Shown here: piece after piece, positions 39,694 through 48,791 of the stretch
How positions within the stretch are numbered: the first letter of the stretch is position 1
Layout of the letters: the number at the start of each line of letters is the position of its first letter
Assembly: GCA_900319275.1 (NCBI GenBank)
Contig: ONNS01000006.1
Location: 1 to 52,293 of the forward strand
DNA from: an uncultured Eubacteriales bacterium
Lineage (GTDB): Bacteria; Bacillota; Clostridia; Oscillospirales; Oscillospiraceae
Reading direction: 5' to 3'
DNA length: 52,293 nt
Program-made: the position numbers and the translations under genes
Notes under the pieces: generated by a model
Told to the model about the DNA's origin: nothing
Seen by the model: the letters and a program-made list of their open reading frames with translations, nothing else
Databases searched by the model: none

Positions 39694-41727
39694 TTATTTT
39701 GCCAGCTCGAGCGCCGCGGCGACTGCCTGACGGAAACCGTCGCTTGTCATGGTCGCTCCGGAGGCTCCGTCGATCGCAGCGGAGTTTGCGGCGACAGCCT
39801 GATCAACAAGCTTCGGCAGAGCCAGCGCGCCGATATCGGCGGACTCGCTGTGGCTCAGGATCTCGACGCCGGCGATCTTGCCGTCGGTGACCGTAACGGC
39901 GACCTTGATCTCACCGTTGCGTCCGGTGCCGACGCCCTCATACACGCCGTCCTTGTACACGGTGGAGTCAACCACGACCTCCGCCACATCCTCGCCCTTC
40001 AGCGTGAGCAGCTCATCATAGCCGGTCAGCGCTTCATCCAGCCCCTCTTTGCCGGCCAGGATCTTGCCCAGCAGATAGCCCCAGATAAAGCAGCGGCCGT
40101 TGGAGTTGCCGGCGCAGTTGATCGGGTAGTCGATAGCATAGAGATCGCCGGAGGTGTTGCCGGTAGCATAGAGCCCGGGGATCGCCTGTTTATCGTTATT
40201 CAGCACCTGCAGATCGGTGTTTACGGACAGACCGCCGACAATGGCCAGCAGTGCAACGCCGATCTTGGCCGCGTAGAAGGGCCCCTCGTTGACGGGATAG
40301 AGGAATTCGACCGGCTTGTGGAAATCGTCGTCAAACTTCTGGGCGACCATTTCATTGTAGCGCTTGATGGTCTCGACAAAGGTATCGACCGGGCAGCCGA
40401 TCTTCTCCGCCAGCTCTTCCAGCGTGTCGGCGACGAGGGTGTTGCCGTTTGCAATGTCGCTCTCCACCGTCGGGATAACATCCTCCGGGGCAAAGGCCTG
40501 GCCGATGGAGCCGGCCATCGAATCCCAGAACATGCCGCCGCCGGTGCCGCCCTCCAGAGATTTCACGTTATACTCGCCATAGTTCTTGTCGAAGATCGAG
40601 TAGGCGATGTTGCCGGGCTGGTTCATAATGTTCATGGACTTGCCCTGCACCCAGGTGCCCTCATTCATGAAGCGCTCGCCGTTGGTATTGACGAAGGGGA
40701 AGCAGCCGTGGAACATGGCGTTTGCCTGCGGATGGAGCATCAGCGGGAAGGGGCCGCCCTCCTGCATCTTGCCGCCGACCCAGAGACCCATCTTGTGGCC
40801 GTCGCCGGTCGAGAAGCCGGCAGGGCCGTGCTCGCAGCGCTGTACACGGTTTACATAATCATCGCAATAGTAGGCGGTCATTTCAGGATCCTCGTGGATG
40901 CCGCCGGTAGCCAGGATAACGCCCTTGGTGCCGCGGAAGAGCCAGAGCTCGCCGCCGCGCTCGGCAAAGACGCCGACCACGCGGCCGTCCTCGACCAGAA
41001 GATCCTGCGCCTTGGTGTTGAAGAAGAACACCGCGGGTTTTTCGTGCTTGTCGGCGCGCTGTGCATCCGTGTAGCAGACGTTGCTGGCTGCGAAGTAGCC
41101 GCATTTGTCGTCGAACTGGAAATCGCCCACGCCAAAGAACATGTGGTAATCATAGGTCTCGGGAATGATGGCCTTCGGCGCGTGAGCACGGAAGGAAATC
41201 GGCACGACGCCATATTCGGCACATTTGTCGATCAGCCACTCCCCGGTCGCGGGAGAATTGTTGAACCACATGGACACAAGCTTTTCATTGACGCGGCTGC
41301 CGCAGCGCTGAACCCAGATATTCTGGTGCTCTACGACGTCGGTCAGGCCGTCAAGCTTCCCATCGTCCACAAGGCTCTGGACGAATTTGGTATTGACCAT
41401 GCCAATGCCGCCGCCCTGCCCGTGGATGACATTCTGCTGTTCGATGACCACAGTCTGCACATTGTTGTCCGCGAGAGATGCCGCTGCCGCGCAGCCGGCG
41501 TTGCCCGCGCCAACGACAATGACCTCTGCCGTCACGACCTTTGCCGCATCGGATGCGGCGTGGTTATAGGGATTTGTGAAGAATCCCGGCTTTTCCGCGG
41601 GGTCCTTGGAATTGAGCCCCGCCGCCTCCGCCTTCGGCGCGGCAGCGCCCAGGCCGACACTTGTCAGCGCCAGCGCTGCGGCTCCGGCCAGAGAGCCCTT
41701 CAAAAAATCTCTGCGACTTACTTCCAT
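39694..41727 (-). CDS. Tat-exported flavinylated FAD/FMN reductase (fumarate/urocanate reductase-like)
   Basis: A 677-aa exported flavoprotein. A Tat signal (SRRDFLKG at residues 4-11, then a hydrophobic stretch to AEA) is followed by an FAD_binding_2 reductase domain with VIVVGAGNAGCAAAASLAD. A C-terminal FMN-binding domain (about 585-677) contains DGASGATMTS, the motif whose Thr receives covalent FMN from ApbE. In characterised homologues such domains pass electrons to fumarate, urocanate, cinnamates or other acceptors at the cell surface. No cytochrome domain and no apbE are seen here. AAGGAGG precedes the ATG at 41727. Divergent from an AraC regulator that may respond to the acceptor. The acceptor is unknown. 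Confidence 0.9.
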   Translation of the reverse strand: MEVSRRDFLKGSLAGAAALALTSVGLGAAAPKAEAAGLNSKDPAEKPGFFTNPYNHAASDAAKVVTAEVIVVGAGNAGCAAAASLADNNVQTVVIEQQNVIHGQGGGIGMVNTKFVQSLVDDGKLDGLTDVVEHQNIWVQRCGSRVNEKLVSMWFNNSPATGEWLIDKCAEYGVVPISFRAHAPKAIIPETYDYHMFFGVGDFQFDDKCGYFAASNVCYTDAQRADKHEKPAVFFFNTKAQDLLVEDGRVVGVFAERGGELWLFRGTKGVILATGGIHEDPEMTAYYCDDYVNRVQRCEHGPAGFSTGDGHKMGLWVGGKMQEGGPFPLMLHPQANAMFHGCFPFVNTNGERFMNEGTWVQGKSMNIMNQPGNIAYSIFDKNYGEYNVKSLEGGTGGGMFWDSMAGSIGQAFAPEDVIPTVESDIANGNTLVADTLEELAEKIGCPVDTFVETIKRYNEMVAQKFDDDFHKPVEFLYPVNEGPFYAAKIGVALLAIVGGLSVNTDLQVLNNDKQAIPGLYATGNTSGDLYAIDYPINCAGNSNGRCFIWGYLLGKILAGKEGLDEALTGYDELLTLKGEDVAEVVVDSTVYKDGVYEGVGTGRNGEIKVAVTVTDGKIAGVEILSHSESADIGALALPKLVDQAVAANSAAIDGASGATMTSDGFRQAVAAALELAK

Positions 41728-41774
41728 ACGATTACCTCCTTGATTGTTATTTTTTTGCTGCAATGGACATAAAT

Positions 41775-41803
41775 ATAATACTGCATTATTATGCGTTTGT
41801 CCA
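41775..41803 (-). promoter_or_regulatory. Promoter of flavin reductase gene
   Basis: Leftward TGGACA (41798-41803), 17-bp spacer, TATTAT (41775-41780). The rest of the 360-bp divergent region (41804-41968) holds no recognised gene. Confidence 0.65.
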
Positions 41804-41968
41804 GTGTGTTTTGCATAGAACCTTTATATACGAGCAGCAAGACATGGTTTCCCGTACCGAGAAACCTCTTTTTTCTGATAGTCACTATGTCAGTCAGCGG
41901 CCCCAATCCGTATTTCAAAACTGTCATAAAAATCCACGGCTGATGACGCCACTATTTATAGAAACACT

Positions 41969-41997
41969 TTGATGTACTTAAAGAAAAGTGTTATAAT
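41969..41997 (+). promoter_or_regulatory. Promoter of AraC-type regulator
   Basis: TTGATG (41969-41974), 17-bp spacer, TATAAT (41992-41997), 95 bases before the ATG. Confidence 0.7.
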
Positions 41998-42091
41998 CAG
42001 ACTGTCCATCATCTGAACACGGCCCGTCGCGATTGTGCCGGCACGAATCTGAACGACACACAAGGGAAAAAACCACAGAAAGGCGTGTACT

Positions 42092-42826
42092 ATGGGAATC
42101 TACAGCATTGTTTTTGACCGGGACACCAGGGAGTTTTCCGAGCATGGCGGGGCCGATGCGCGTGACGCCCTGTACTCCTGTGTCGAAATGGGAGACCTTG
42201 CGCAGTTCGAGCAGGTGTTTCAGTCTTTCGACAGAGCGCTGATGTCACTGACAAAAAACGACCGGACCCACTACAAGTTTACCATCCAGTACGTCATGGC
42301 GCAGCTGGAGCTGGTGGCTGTGCGAGGCGGCTTGTCGCTGATGGAATGCAACGAGCTCGAGGATCGGTACTATCGCGAACTGGAGAACACAGCCACGCCA
42401 GCGGAGGCCGTAAGTCTTCTGAAAAGCCATTGCCGGGCGTTGACGGAGATGATCGCCGCGTGCCGCGAACTCAGCCCCATCACGCGCGAATGTCGCTGCT
42501 ATGTGCAGAACCACCTGTACGAGGATCTGTCGCTGCCCGCAATCGCTTCGGCTCTCCAGTACAGCGAGAGTTATCTCTCCCATAGATTCAAAGAAGACCT
42601 GGGACAGAGTGTGAACGACTATGTCCGTGAGATGCGTCTCGCGCGCGCAAAGACCCTGCTGCGGCAGGACTACTCCGTGGCGCAGATTGCGAATATGCTG
42701 TGCTTTTCCTCGCAGAGCCATTTTGCCGCGGCCTTCAAAAAGGCGACAGGCGTCACACCCAGCGCCTATAAAAAGCAGGCTCCCGCCGAGCTGGAAGCAT
42801 CAGCCGACAAAAAAGCAGGATTTTGA
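42092..42826 (+). CDS. AraC-family transcriptional regulator
   Basis: A 244-aa regulator with an alpha-helical N-terminal domain (1-135) unlike the usual cupin, and a C-terminal double HTH (about 140-232): LSLPAIASALQYSESYLSHRF and YSVAQIANMLCFSSQSHFAAAFKKATG regions are canonical. It lies between the divergent flavin reductase and the codirectional GPH transporter and esterase genes, so either could be its target. AAAGG lies before the ATG. Confidence 0.9.
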   Translation: MGIYSIVFDRDTREFSEHGGADARDALYSCVEMGDLAQFEQVFQSFDRALMSLTKNDRTHYKFTIQYVMAQLELVAVRGGLSLMECNELEDRYYRELENTATPAEAVSLLKSHCRALTEMIAACRELSPITRECRCYVQNHLYEDLSLPAIASALQYSESYLSHRFKEDLGQSVNDYVREMRLARAKTLLRQDYSVAQIANMLCFSSQSHFAAAFKKATGVTPSAYKKQAPAELEASADKKAGF

Positions 42827-42832
42827 CAATTT

Positions 42833-42868
42833 GCAGCCGCAGCTTTGTATCTTCAAAGCCGCGGCTGC
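42833..42868 (+). other. Strong hairpin between AraC and transporter genes
   Basis: GCAGCCGC-A-GCTTTG pairs with CAAAGC-C-GCGGCTGC around a 6-nt loop. No T run follows, so it is likely an mRNA-stability or partial attenuation element rather than a terminator. Confidence 0.45.
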
Positions 42869-42911
42869 GTTATGCTAAATGCGAACAATCCCATAAACAG
42901 GAGGCTTTCGT

Positions 42912-44279
42912 ATGCAATCCAAGTCAAAAACGCTGAATCCGGAGCAGATCCCCATGCGTCAGCAGCTCTCTTACGCGCTCAGCGAGCTGGCGTCCTGCCC
43001 CTTGTACACCATTGTCTTTACCTTCCTGACTTTCTTCTACACGGACGTGCTGGGTATGAATGCCGGTACGGTCGGCATCGTGATCCTGGCCAGCAAGGTC
43101 TTTGACGGCATCAGCGATCTCTGGGCCGGCAATTTGATCGACCACACCCACACCCGCAATGGTTCGGCGCGTCCCTGGATCCTGCGGGCAGCGATCCCGC
43201 TGGCGCTGAGCTATGTGCTGCTCTTCACCGTTCCCAACCTTGGCAATATCGGAAAGATCCTCTATATCTTCGTCACTTATAACTTTGCCATGACCGTGGC
43301 CTTCACGATCAACAACTGCGCCATCAACGCGCTGCCGGTCTATATGTCCAACGACACGACCAGCCGCTCCTCGGCCTACGCGGTGCGCACGATCTTCGCA
43401 GGCGTGGTGCAGATGGCCGTCTCCATGGTCTTTCTGAACCTGGTGGAAAGCTTCGGCGGCGGGCAGAGCGGCTGGATCAAGGTCTCCGGCATTCTGGCGG
43501 TGATCTCACTGCTCTTCAGCCTGGTGGTCTACTTTGGCACCCGCGAGCGCGCCGTCAAGGCTGAGGAAGAACAGGTCGAAAATGTTCCGTTCAAAACAGC
43601 GATCGGTTCCGTTCTGCAGAATAAATACTGGTTTATGGTGCTGGCCATGATCCTGATCATCGCCCTGCACCAGGTCGCGACGCTGACGGTCGGCGTATAT
43701 TATGCCAAGTATATCCTGCTGGATGAAAAGCTGGCCGGCAATCTGGTGCTGTACCACCATCTGGGCGGCGCCGTCGGCATGCTGGCGATGCCCTTCATTC
43801 TGCGCACCGGCATCTCCAAGCGCAGCGCGGTTTTTGCGGCCGGACTCTGCATGGTCGTCGGCTCGCTGGTCTCTGTCTTCCGCGGTGACGGTGTCTTTCT
43901 GATCGCATCCCTCGCCCTGCGCGGCATGGGCTTTGGCGTGACCAACAGTCTGTACTACGGCATGCTGGCTGACAGCGTCGACTACGGCGAATGGAAAACC
44001 GGCATCCGCGCCACAGCGGTCACCACCAGCGCGGCCAGCGTCGGCAATAAGCTCGGCTCCGGACTCGGCTCCGCGCTGATCGGTCTGGCGCTCTCCGCCG
44101 CCGGCTACGACGGACTTCAGGCCGTTCAGACCGCTTCCGCAGTCTCCTGCATCCGCGTCGTGTTCGTGGTGCTGCCGCTGGTGCTCTACGCCCTGCTGCT
44201 CGTCCTGATGTACTTCTACAGGCTCGATGCACAGCTCCCGCAGATCCGCGAGGAGCTTGACCGGAAAAACAACACGTGA
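42912..44279 (+). CDS. GPH-family (melibiose-type) sugar:cation symporter
   Basis: A 455-aa, 12-helix major facilitator of the glycoside-pentoside-hexuronide family. Typical features: N-terminal YALSELASCPLYTIVFTFLT, then the loop DGISDLWAGNLIDHTHTRNG with the conserved Asp residues used for cation coupling, and late GLADSVDYGEWKTG-like text (MLADSVDYGEWKTGIRATA at about 351-369). CAGGAGG precedes the ATG. The downstream esterase starts within 9 bases, so transporter and hydrolase probably handle an acylated sugar or glycoside. Confidence 0.9.
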   Translation: MQSKSKTLNPEQIPMRQQLSYALSELASCPLYTIVFTFLTFFYTDVLGMNAGTVGIVILASKVFDGISDLWAGNLIDHTHTRNGSARPWILRAAIPLALSYVLLFTVPNLGNIGKILYIFVTYNFAMTVAFTINNCAINALPVYMSNDTTSRSSAYAVRTIFAGVVQMAVSMVFLNLVESFGGGQSGWIKVSGILAVISLLFSLVVYFGTRERAVKAEEEQVENVPFKTAIGSVLQNKYWFMVLAMILIIALHQVATLTVGVYYAKYILLDEKLAGNLVLYHHLGGAVGMLAMPFILRTGISKRSAVFAAGLCMVVGSLVSVFRGDGVFLIASLALRGMGFGVTNSLYYGMLADSVDYGEWKTGIRATAVTTSAASVGNKLGSGLGSALIGLALSAAGYDGLQAVQTASAVSCIRVVFVVLPLVLYALLLVLMYFYRLDAQLPQIREELDRKNNT

Positions 44280-44287
44280 GGTCAGCT

Positions 44288-45166
44288 ATGAACAAGCTAT
44301 CTGTAAAACATATCCCTTCCAACCCGACACTGCACGGGCTCTGCCGCCTGATTCCCGACGTCGTCTACTCCGAGGCGCAGGAAAAGAGATTGCATCTTGA
44401 TCTGCTCGTCCCCTGGACGGCAGAGCGCCCCGGCTTTGAAAAGCGCTATCCTCTGATCGTATTCATTCAGGGCAGCTCCTGGACCACGCCCGATCGGGGC
44501 TATGAGATCCCCCAGCTGAGCTTCTTTGCCCGGCAGGGCTATGTAGTCGCAACGGTGGAGCACCGCAGCATTTTCGAAGGCGCTGCCTTCCCTGCTTTTT
44601 TGGAGGACGTGAAGTGCGCCGTCCGTTTTCTGCGGAAAAACGCCGACAAATACACCGTTGACCCGGAGCGTGTCGCTGTCTGGGGAACCTCTTCCGGCTC
44701 CAACGCAGCTATGCTGGTCGGTCTGACTGGCGGGGACAAGCGGTTTATCACGGAGGAATACCCTGCGTTTTCCGACAGCGTCCAGGCTGTCGTGGGCTGC
44801 TTCGGTCCGGCGGACATCAGGGATCTGGTCTGGAACGCCAGGCACTCGGCTGCGATCGCGCCGGTGCTGACGGCGGCCTTCGGCCCGGACGAGGACACGT
44901 GGGAGCGCGCCATGGCCGCGTTCAGCCCTATGTCCTATGTTGAGGGAAACGAGGCGATTCCGCCGTTTCTGCTGCTGCACGGGAACAGCGACGTGGAAGT
45001 GCCCTATGAGCAAAGTCTTCGCCTTGCGCAGAAGCTGGCCGACTGCGGTGCGGAGGTTTCCGCCGTATGTGTCGATGGTGCAGGCCATGAGTGGGACTTC
45101 TGGAGTCAGGCCGTATACGAGGAGATTCTTGGATTTCTGAACCAAAAGCTTTATGATATGCACTGA
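44288..45166 (+). CDS. Alpha/beta hydrolase / esterase (BD-FAE-like)
   Basis: A 292-aa carboxylesterase-type hydrolase. Oxyanion segment FIQGSSW replaces HGGG. The nucleophile is in GTSSGSNAA (Ser about 138), the acid in HGNSDVEVP and the base in GAGHEWDFW. It resembles the bifunctional/BD-FAE esterases that deacylate sugars. The ATG at 44288 (GAGG upstream) was preferred; a GTG at 44276 overlapping the transporter stop is an alternative start. Cotranscribed with the GPH symporter. Confidence 0.82.
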   Translation: MNKLSVKHIPSNPTLHGLCRLIPDVVYSEAQEKRLHLDLLVPWTAERPGFEKRYPLIVFIQGSSWTTPDRGYEIPQLSFFARQGYVVATVEHRSIFEGAAFPAFLEDVKCAVRFLRKNADKYTVDPERVAVWGTSSGSNAAMLVGLTGGDKRFITEEYPAFSDSVQAVVGCFGPADIRDLVWNARHSAAIAPVLTAAFGPDEDTWERAMAAFSPMSYVEGNEAIPPFLLLHGNSDVEVPYEQSLRLAQKLADCGAEVSAVCVDGAGHEWDFWSQAVYEEILGFLNQKLYDMH

Positions 45167-45220
45167 TACTATTTTGCGTTGCTTTTTATCTGAATTCGTA
45201 TAGAAAGTATAGAAAACGGA

Positions 45221-45261
45221 AACAGCACCAACCGGGTCCATTTGGCTCGGCTGGTGCTGTT
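45221..45261. terminator. Bidirectional terminator
   Basis: AACAGCACCA (45221-45230) pairs with TGGTGCTGTT (45252-45261), followed rightward by GTTCTTTCTT and leftward by TCCGTTTTC. It lies between the convergent esterase and kinase genes. Confidence 0.7.
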
Positions 45262-45269
45262 GTTCTTTC

Positions 45270-46448
45270 TTATGCTTCTGCCACTTCCCGGATGATGCGC
45301 CGCATATCCTCCATGTGCGCCATCATATCCCGGAACAGCGTCAACTGCGCCTGCGCCCTGCGCAGGTTCTGCTTCGGATCGTCGATACGGAAATACTTGT
45401 CTCCCAGCAGATAATCCGCCAGGAACCGCGACGCCAGCTCCAGCGTGATCACCGCAGCCCCCGTCGCCAGAGACTCCAGCTCCGCCTCGCTCAGCACCGT
45501 CTTCATCTCCGCGAGATAGCCCTCCGTGTATGCGCGGAACAGTCTCAGATCCAGCTGCATTCCCTCGACCTGGTCCTCCTCCGCCGTGCACGCCGCGAAG
45601 CGGATCGTGTCGCCGAAATCGTAGCACGCCAGTCCCGGCATGCAGGTATCCAGGTCAATGATCACCAGCGGGTCGTGCGTGTCGCGGTCGAATAGGATGT
45701 TGTTCGTCTTCGTGTCGTTGTGCGTCACCCGGATCGGCAGCTCTCCGCGCTCGATCTGTCGGCACAGCGTCCCCGCGAACTCGCGGTTCTCGCGGATCTG
45801 CGCGATCTCTTCCTCCGCCTCGGCCGCCCGACCCAGCGGGTCCGCCGCCACAGCATCGAAAAAGCTGTTCATGCGGTATACGGTGTCGTGGAAATGCGGG
45901 ATACTCTCCACCAACCGCCCGGCGTCAAAATCCTGCAGCTGCCGGTTGAACTTTCCGAAGGCCTTACCCGATATCCGCAGGATCTCCGCGTTCCCCTCCG
46001 CTGTCTCAAACGACACGCTGTTCTCAATGAAGTTGTACAGCCGCCAGAACTCCCAATCCGTGTTCCAAGGCTCCTCGCCGAGACTCTCCCCGCTCTCTGA
46101 CTGATCCACAAAGCCCTCGGCCGTCTCCTTCAGGATCAGATAGTTGTTGCCCGCAGCCGTGTGATGGAAGTGCAGGCGTCTGCGTCTCTCCAGCGTCGGC
46201 TCTTTGCTCATGATATGCTGCGTGATCAGGTCGATGTTCCGCATCATCGACACCGGATCGCGGAATACGTACCAGTTGATTTTCTGCGCGAGGTACTGCC
46301 GTACCTCTTTCCCGTCGTACAGCGCCACATAGTACGCCGTGTTGATGTGCCCCGTCGGGATCCATCTCTGCAGGATCAGCTCTCCCGGGAGCCGGAACTG
46401 CTTGCAGATATAGGCAAGCTTTGCTTCCATGTTTTCTTTCCGTTCCAT
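45270..46448 (-). CDS. APH-fold sugar kinase, N-acetylhexosamine 1-kinase-like
   Basis: A 393-aa phosphotransferase closely resembling bifidobacterial NahK, which phosphorylates GlcNAc/GalNAc at C1 in the lacto-N-biose pathway. Catalytic HNDTKTNNILFD (Asp base) and IDLDTCMPG (metal Asp), then YDFGDTIRFAACTAEED, match NahK. The N-terminal GHINTAYY is the phosphate-binding turn. Start uncertain among GTG 46457, ATG 46448 and ATG 46430; none has a strong ribosome binding site. It stands alone, without lacto-N-biose phosphorylase nearby. Other APH-fold kinases (choline, homoserine) are less likely. Confidence 0.8.
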   Translation of the reverse strand: MERKENMEAKLAYICKQFRLPGELILQRWIPTGHINTAYYVALYDGKEVRQYLAQKINWYVFRDPVSMMRNIDLITQHIMSKEPTLERRRRLHFHHTAAGNNYLILKETAEGFVDQSESGESLGEEPWNTDWEFWRLYNFIENSVSFETAEGNAEILRISGKAFGKFNRQLQDFDAGRLVESIPHFHDTVYRMNSFFDAVAADPLGRAAEAEEEIAQIRENREFAGTLCRQIERGELPIRVTHNDTKTNNILFDRDTHDPLVIIDLDTCMPGLACYDFGDTIRFAACTAEEDQVEGMQLDLRLFRAYTEGYLAEMKTVLSEAELESLATGAAVITLELASRFLADYLLGDKYFRIDDPKQNLRRAQAQLTLFRDMMAHMEDMRRIIREVAEA

Positions 46449-46674
46449 TTCACTCACCGCATTTCTTTACTATTCTAACATATATACCTTGGCAGAACTA
46501 TATGGATGACCGCCAAGAAAAAGCTTGTTTCTATTATCACACTGAGCTGTTCCGTCTGTACACTCAGTCCGCATACTATACTGAATACCGCCTTCCATGC
46601 CTTATGAATCTAGGGCGGCCAGCAAGAAGTCACCTCAGCTGAATGATTGCTTGCTGTCTTATGTTGAGTCCGCT

Positions 46675-47349
46675 TCATAAATACGCACGGAGTTTTTTGA
46701 TAATCAGGTGTACCTGTGTGCCAGGAGCGGATTCTGCCGGGGTTTTGCCGTCATTATTCATCTCCAGCTTTTCTGCATTTCTGATTGCATCATCCATGAA
46801 GGGTTTGAGAAGTGCATACATATCATCTCGGTTTTTACGATACTCACCAGCGTTCAATTGAGTTAAATACTCTGTTATTTTTGGCCAGTATTCTCTTCTA
46901 TGAATGTCCGATTGATAGAATGCAAAGTGGAGTAGAAACCAGAGTTCAATGCATTGGTTAGACCAAATTGCATGATACTCTGTCTTTTCCGTTGTATTTT
47001 CCTCACAGAGTGTAGAGGTTAGATTAATCTGATCCGCCGGAAAATCATCGGTATCGTAGACAATCCAAACGTGCTTGTAGCCATTTGGACTTTCTTCTGC
47101 TAACGCCTTCGCCTTGTAGAAAAGATTTACTGTGTTGTCACCGGTGCCCTCAATTTCAAGACTAATTCTGTCCCTGAAGTTTCTGTTTATTTCGTTTTTA
47201 ATGGCTTCAAAGTACTTAGGCTCCGTATCTGTGCCCTCTGTGACAATCAGATGGTACTCAGGATTGATTCGAATCTTTTTTGACTTGGATTCACGTCCTT
47301 TAAGCCAATCCTTACTCAGATCTGATTTTTTAATCGGCTTCGGACTCAT
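46675..47349 (-). CDS. RloB family protein
   Basis: A 224-aa RloB-domain protein. The segments IVTEGTDTEPKYFEAI (about 35-50), HVWIVYDTDDFP (about 92-103) and SNQCIELWFLLHF (about 129-141) place acidic residues as in TOPRIM-type nucleases, a resemblance I infer rather than know. It is encoded 3' of, and overlaps by 20 bases, an AAA/SMC-type ATPase gene. RloA/RloB pairs were first noted near restriction-modification loci and are candidate phage defence. The region is visibly more AT-rich than the rest of the window. Confidence 0.85.
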   Translation of the reverse strand: MSPKPIKKSDLSKDWLKGRESKSKKIRINPEYHLIVTEGTDTEPKYFEAIKNEINRNFRDRISLEIEGTGDNTVNLFYKAKALAEESPNGYKHVWIVYDTDDFPADQINLTSTLCEENTTEKTEYHAIWSNQCIELWFLLHFAFYQSDIHRREYWPKITEYLTQLNAGEYRKNRDDMYALLKPFMDDAIRNAEKLEMNNDGKTPAESAPGTQVHLIIKKLRAYL

Positions 47350-48559
47350 CCCATTCGCCTCCTAAAATATTCTGAAGATAAGGATCTGCTCCGTATCGGC
47401 CCTCCAAGTACTGTTTATCATATGCTGCAGTATTGTTGATGTGTTTATCATTCTCGTCGCGGATATCATATAGGGAATAGATACAACTCACATGGTCATC
47501 ATTCTCATAGGCAAACCATATTTCATCCCTGCGAAACACATCATTTTTCATTGTTGTGAGATCATGTGATGAAAATAACAGCTGAGCTCCATTCTTATTG
47601 ATTTGGGGATCATGGAAAAGCTTGATAATATACCGAAGCAATTTGGGATGGAGCTTTGCATCCAGCTCATCAATTACGACAAATCTTCCCTGGCGAAGCG
47701 CCATCAGCATGATTGGCAGTGACGCAAGTACCTTTCTTGTCCCATCTGATTCATACTCAAATGGCAATTCATATAACTTTTCATTTACTTTCCTAATTGT
47801 GTAGAATCTCTTTCCGTCATCGCTGAACTCATAATCCGCAATATCAATATCTAAATCGTTCAATGCGCGAATCAATGTTCTTTTCTCTTTTTCGCCCTGA
47901 GCTACGAATACTCTGTTGTCAACAATCGGATTTGCATAACTTTGCACGATGCAGGATTCAAACCACGAAATAACTTCTGAGATAGCCGGAAAATCATAAT
48001 TGATGGCAAGAAATGAGAGATACGGTAGTTTAGGATTGACCTGTTTATTCACGCTTGCTTTGTTAATGCTTGCGCCTAACGTAATTTCATTTCCTTGCCG
48101 ATCAAACAACAAGCCCGTTTTCTTTCCTCCAACAGCCCGCCATGAGAGCGTCTCAGATACGACCTCATCATCCCGAATGGCGAGATCATACCGATATTCA
48201 TTTCCATTTGTTCGGAAATAAATCTGAAATACCGTCGGATCGTTTTTGGAATTATCGTCCATTAAAAAGGGAATACACGGAACACTCCACTGAAATATCG
48301 TTGATTCTCTTGTCTTTCCCAAATCCACTACAGGTTTTACAACGGTTGAGACAAGACAGGCAATTGCCTTCAGCAGATTTGTTTTTCCTCCTCCGTTCGG
48401 TCCGTAAACCACGCCTGCAGAGAGAAGGTCCGTTGCTTTATCGTGTACAATCAAGGTGTTTGCCAATTCCGGAATTGAAGCTGCTTGAAAATCAAATACG
48501 GTCTCATCCTTATATGACATAAAATTCTTAAATGAAAATTGGCAAATCAAAGCTATCAT
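47330..48559 (-). CDS. RloA-like AAA ATPase (ABC/SMC type)
   Basis: A 409-aa ATPase. It opens with the family-typical FSFKNFMSYKDETVFDF, Walker A YGPNGGGKTNLLKAI (about 53-67), and a late Walker B VVIDELDAKLHPKL with a following SSHD switch. The middle segment is variable, as in OLD/AriA/RloA-type ATPases that control partner nucleases. It is upstream of and overlapping rloB, suggesting a two-component effector. ATG at 48559 with AGGA upstream; 48577 is an alternative. Low GC suggests horizontal acquisition. Confidence 0.85.
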   Translation of the reverse strand: MIALICQFSFKNFMSYKDETVFDFQAASIPELANTLIVHDKATDLLSAGVVYGPNGGGKTNLLKAIACLVSTVVKPVVDLGKTRESTIFQWSVPCIPFLMDDNSKNDPTVFQIYFRTNGNEYRYDLAIRDDEVVSETLSWRAVGGKKTGLLFDRQGNEITLGASINKASVNKQVNPKLPYLSFLAINYDFPAISEVISWFESCIVQSYANPIVDNRVFVAQGEKEKRTLIRALNDLDIDIADYEFSDDGKRFYTIRKVNEKLYELPFEYESDGTRKVLASLPIMLMALRQGRFVVIDELDAKLHPKLLRYIIKLFHDPQINKNGAQLLFSSHDLTTMKNDVFRRDEIWFAYENDDHVSCIYSLYDIRDENDKHINNTAAYDKQYLEGRYGADPYLQNILGGEWDESEAD

Positions 48560-48791
48560 CCCTTTCCTATAAATCACATTACTCGTTGCCTCTTGTTTGC
48601 TTGTATCCTATCATATACTGTATCTGCTTGTCAACTTTTATTCCCGTTATTGCAGATTATTTTGTTAATATTGGTTTTATGGATTTATTCAATCCTTTAT
48701 TGCAGCTTATTAGCAATTTCAACATGCGTAATTACCGGTTTTATTGTTCTTCGAGCGCGGTGATGATTTTGATACCGGACGTACTCGTCAA

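Noticed and set aside
39676-41772. 698-codon rightward open frame opposite the flavin reductase
   Set aside because: Antisense shadow of a gene with clear Tat signal, FAD and FMN motifs.
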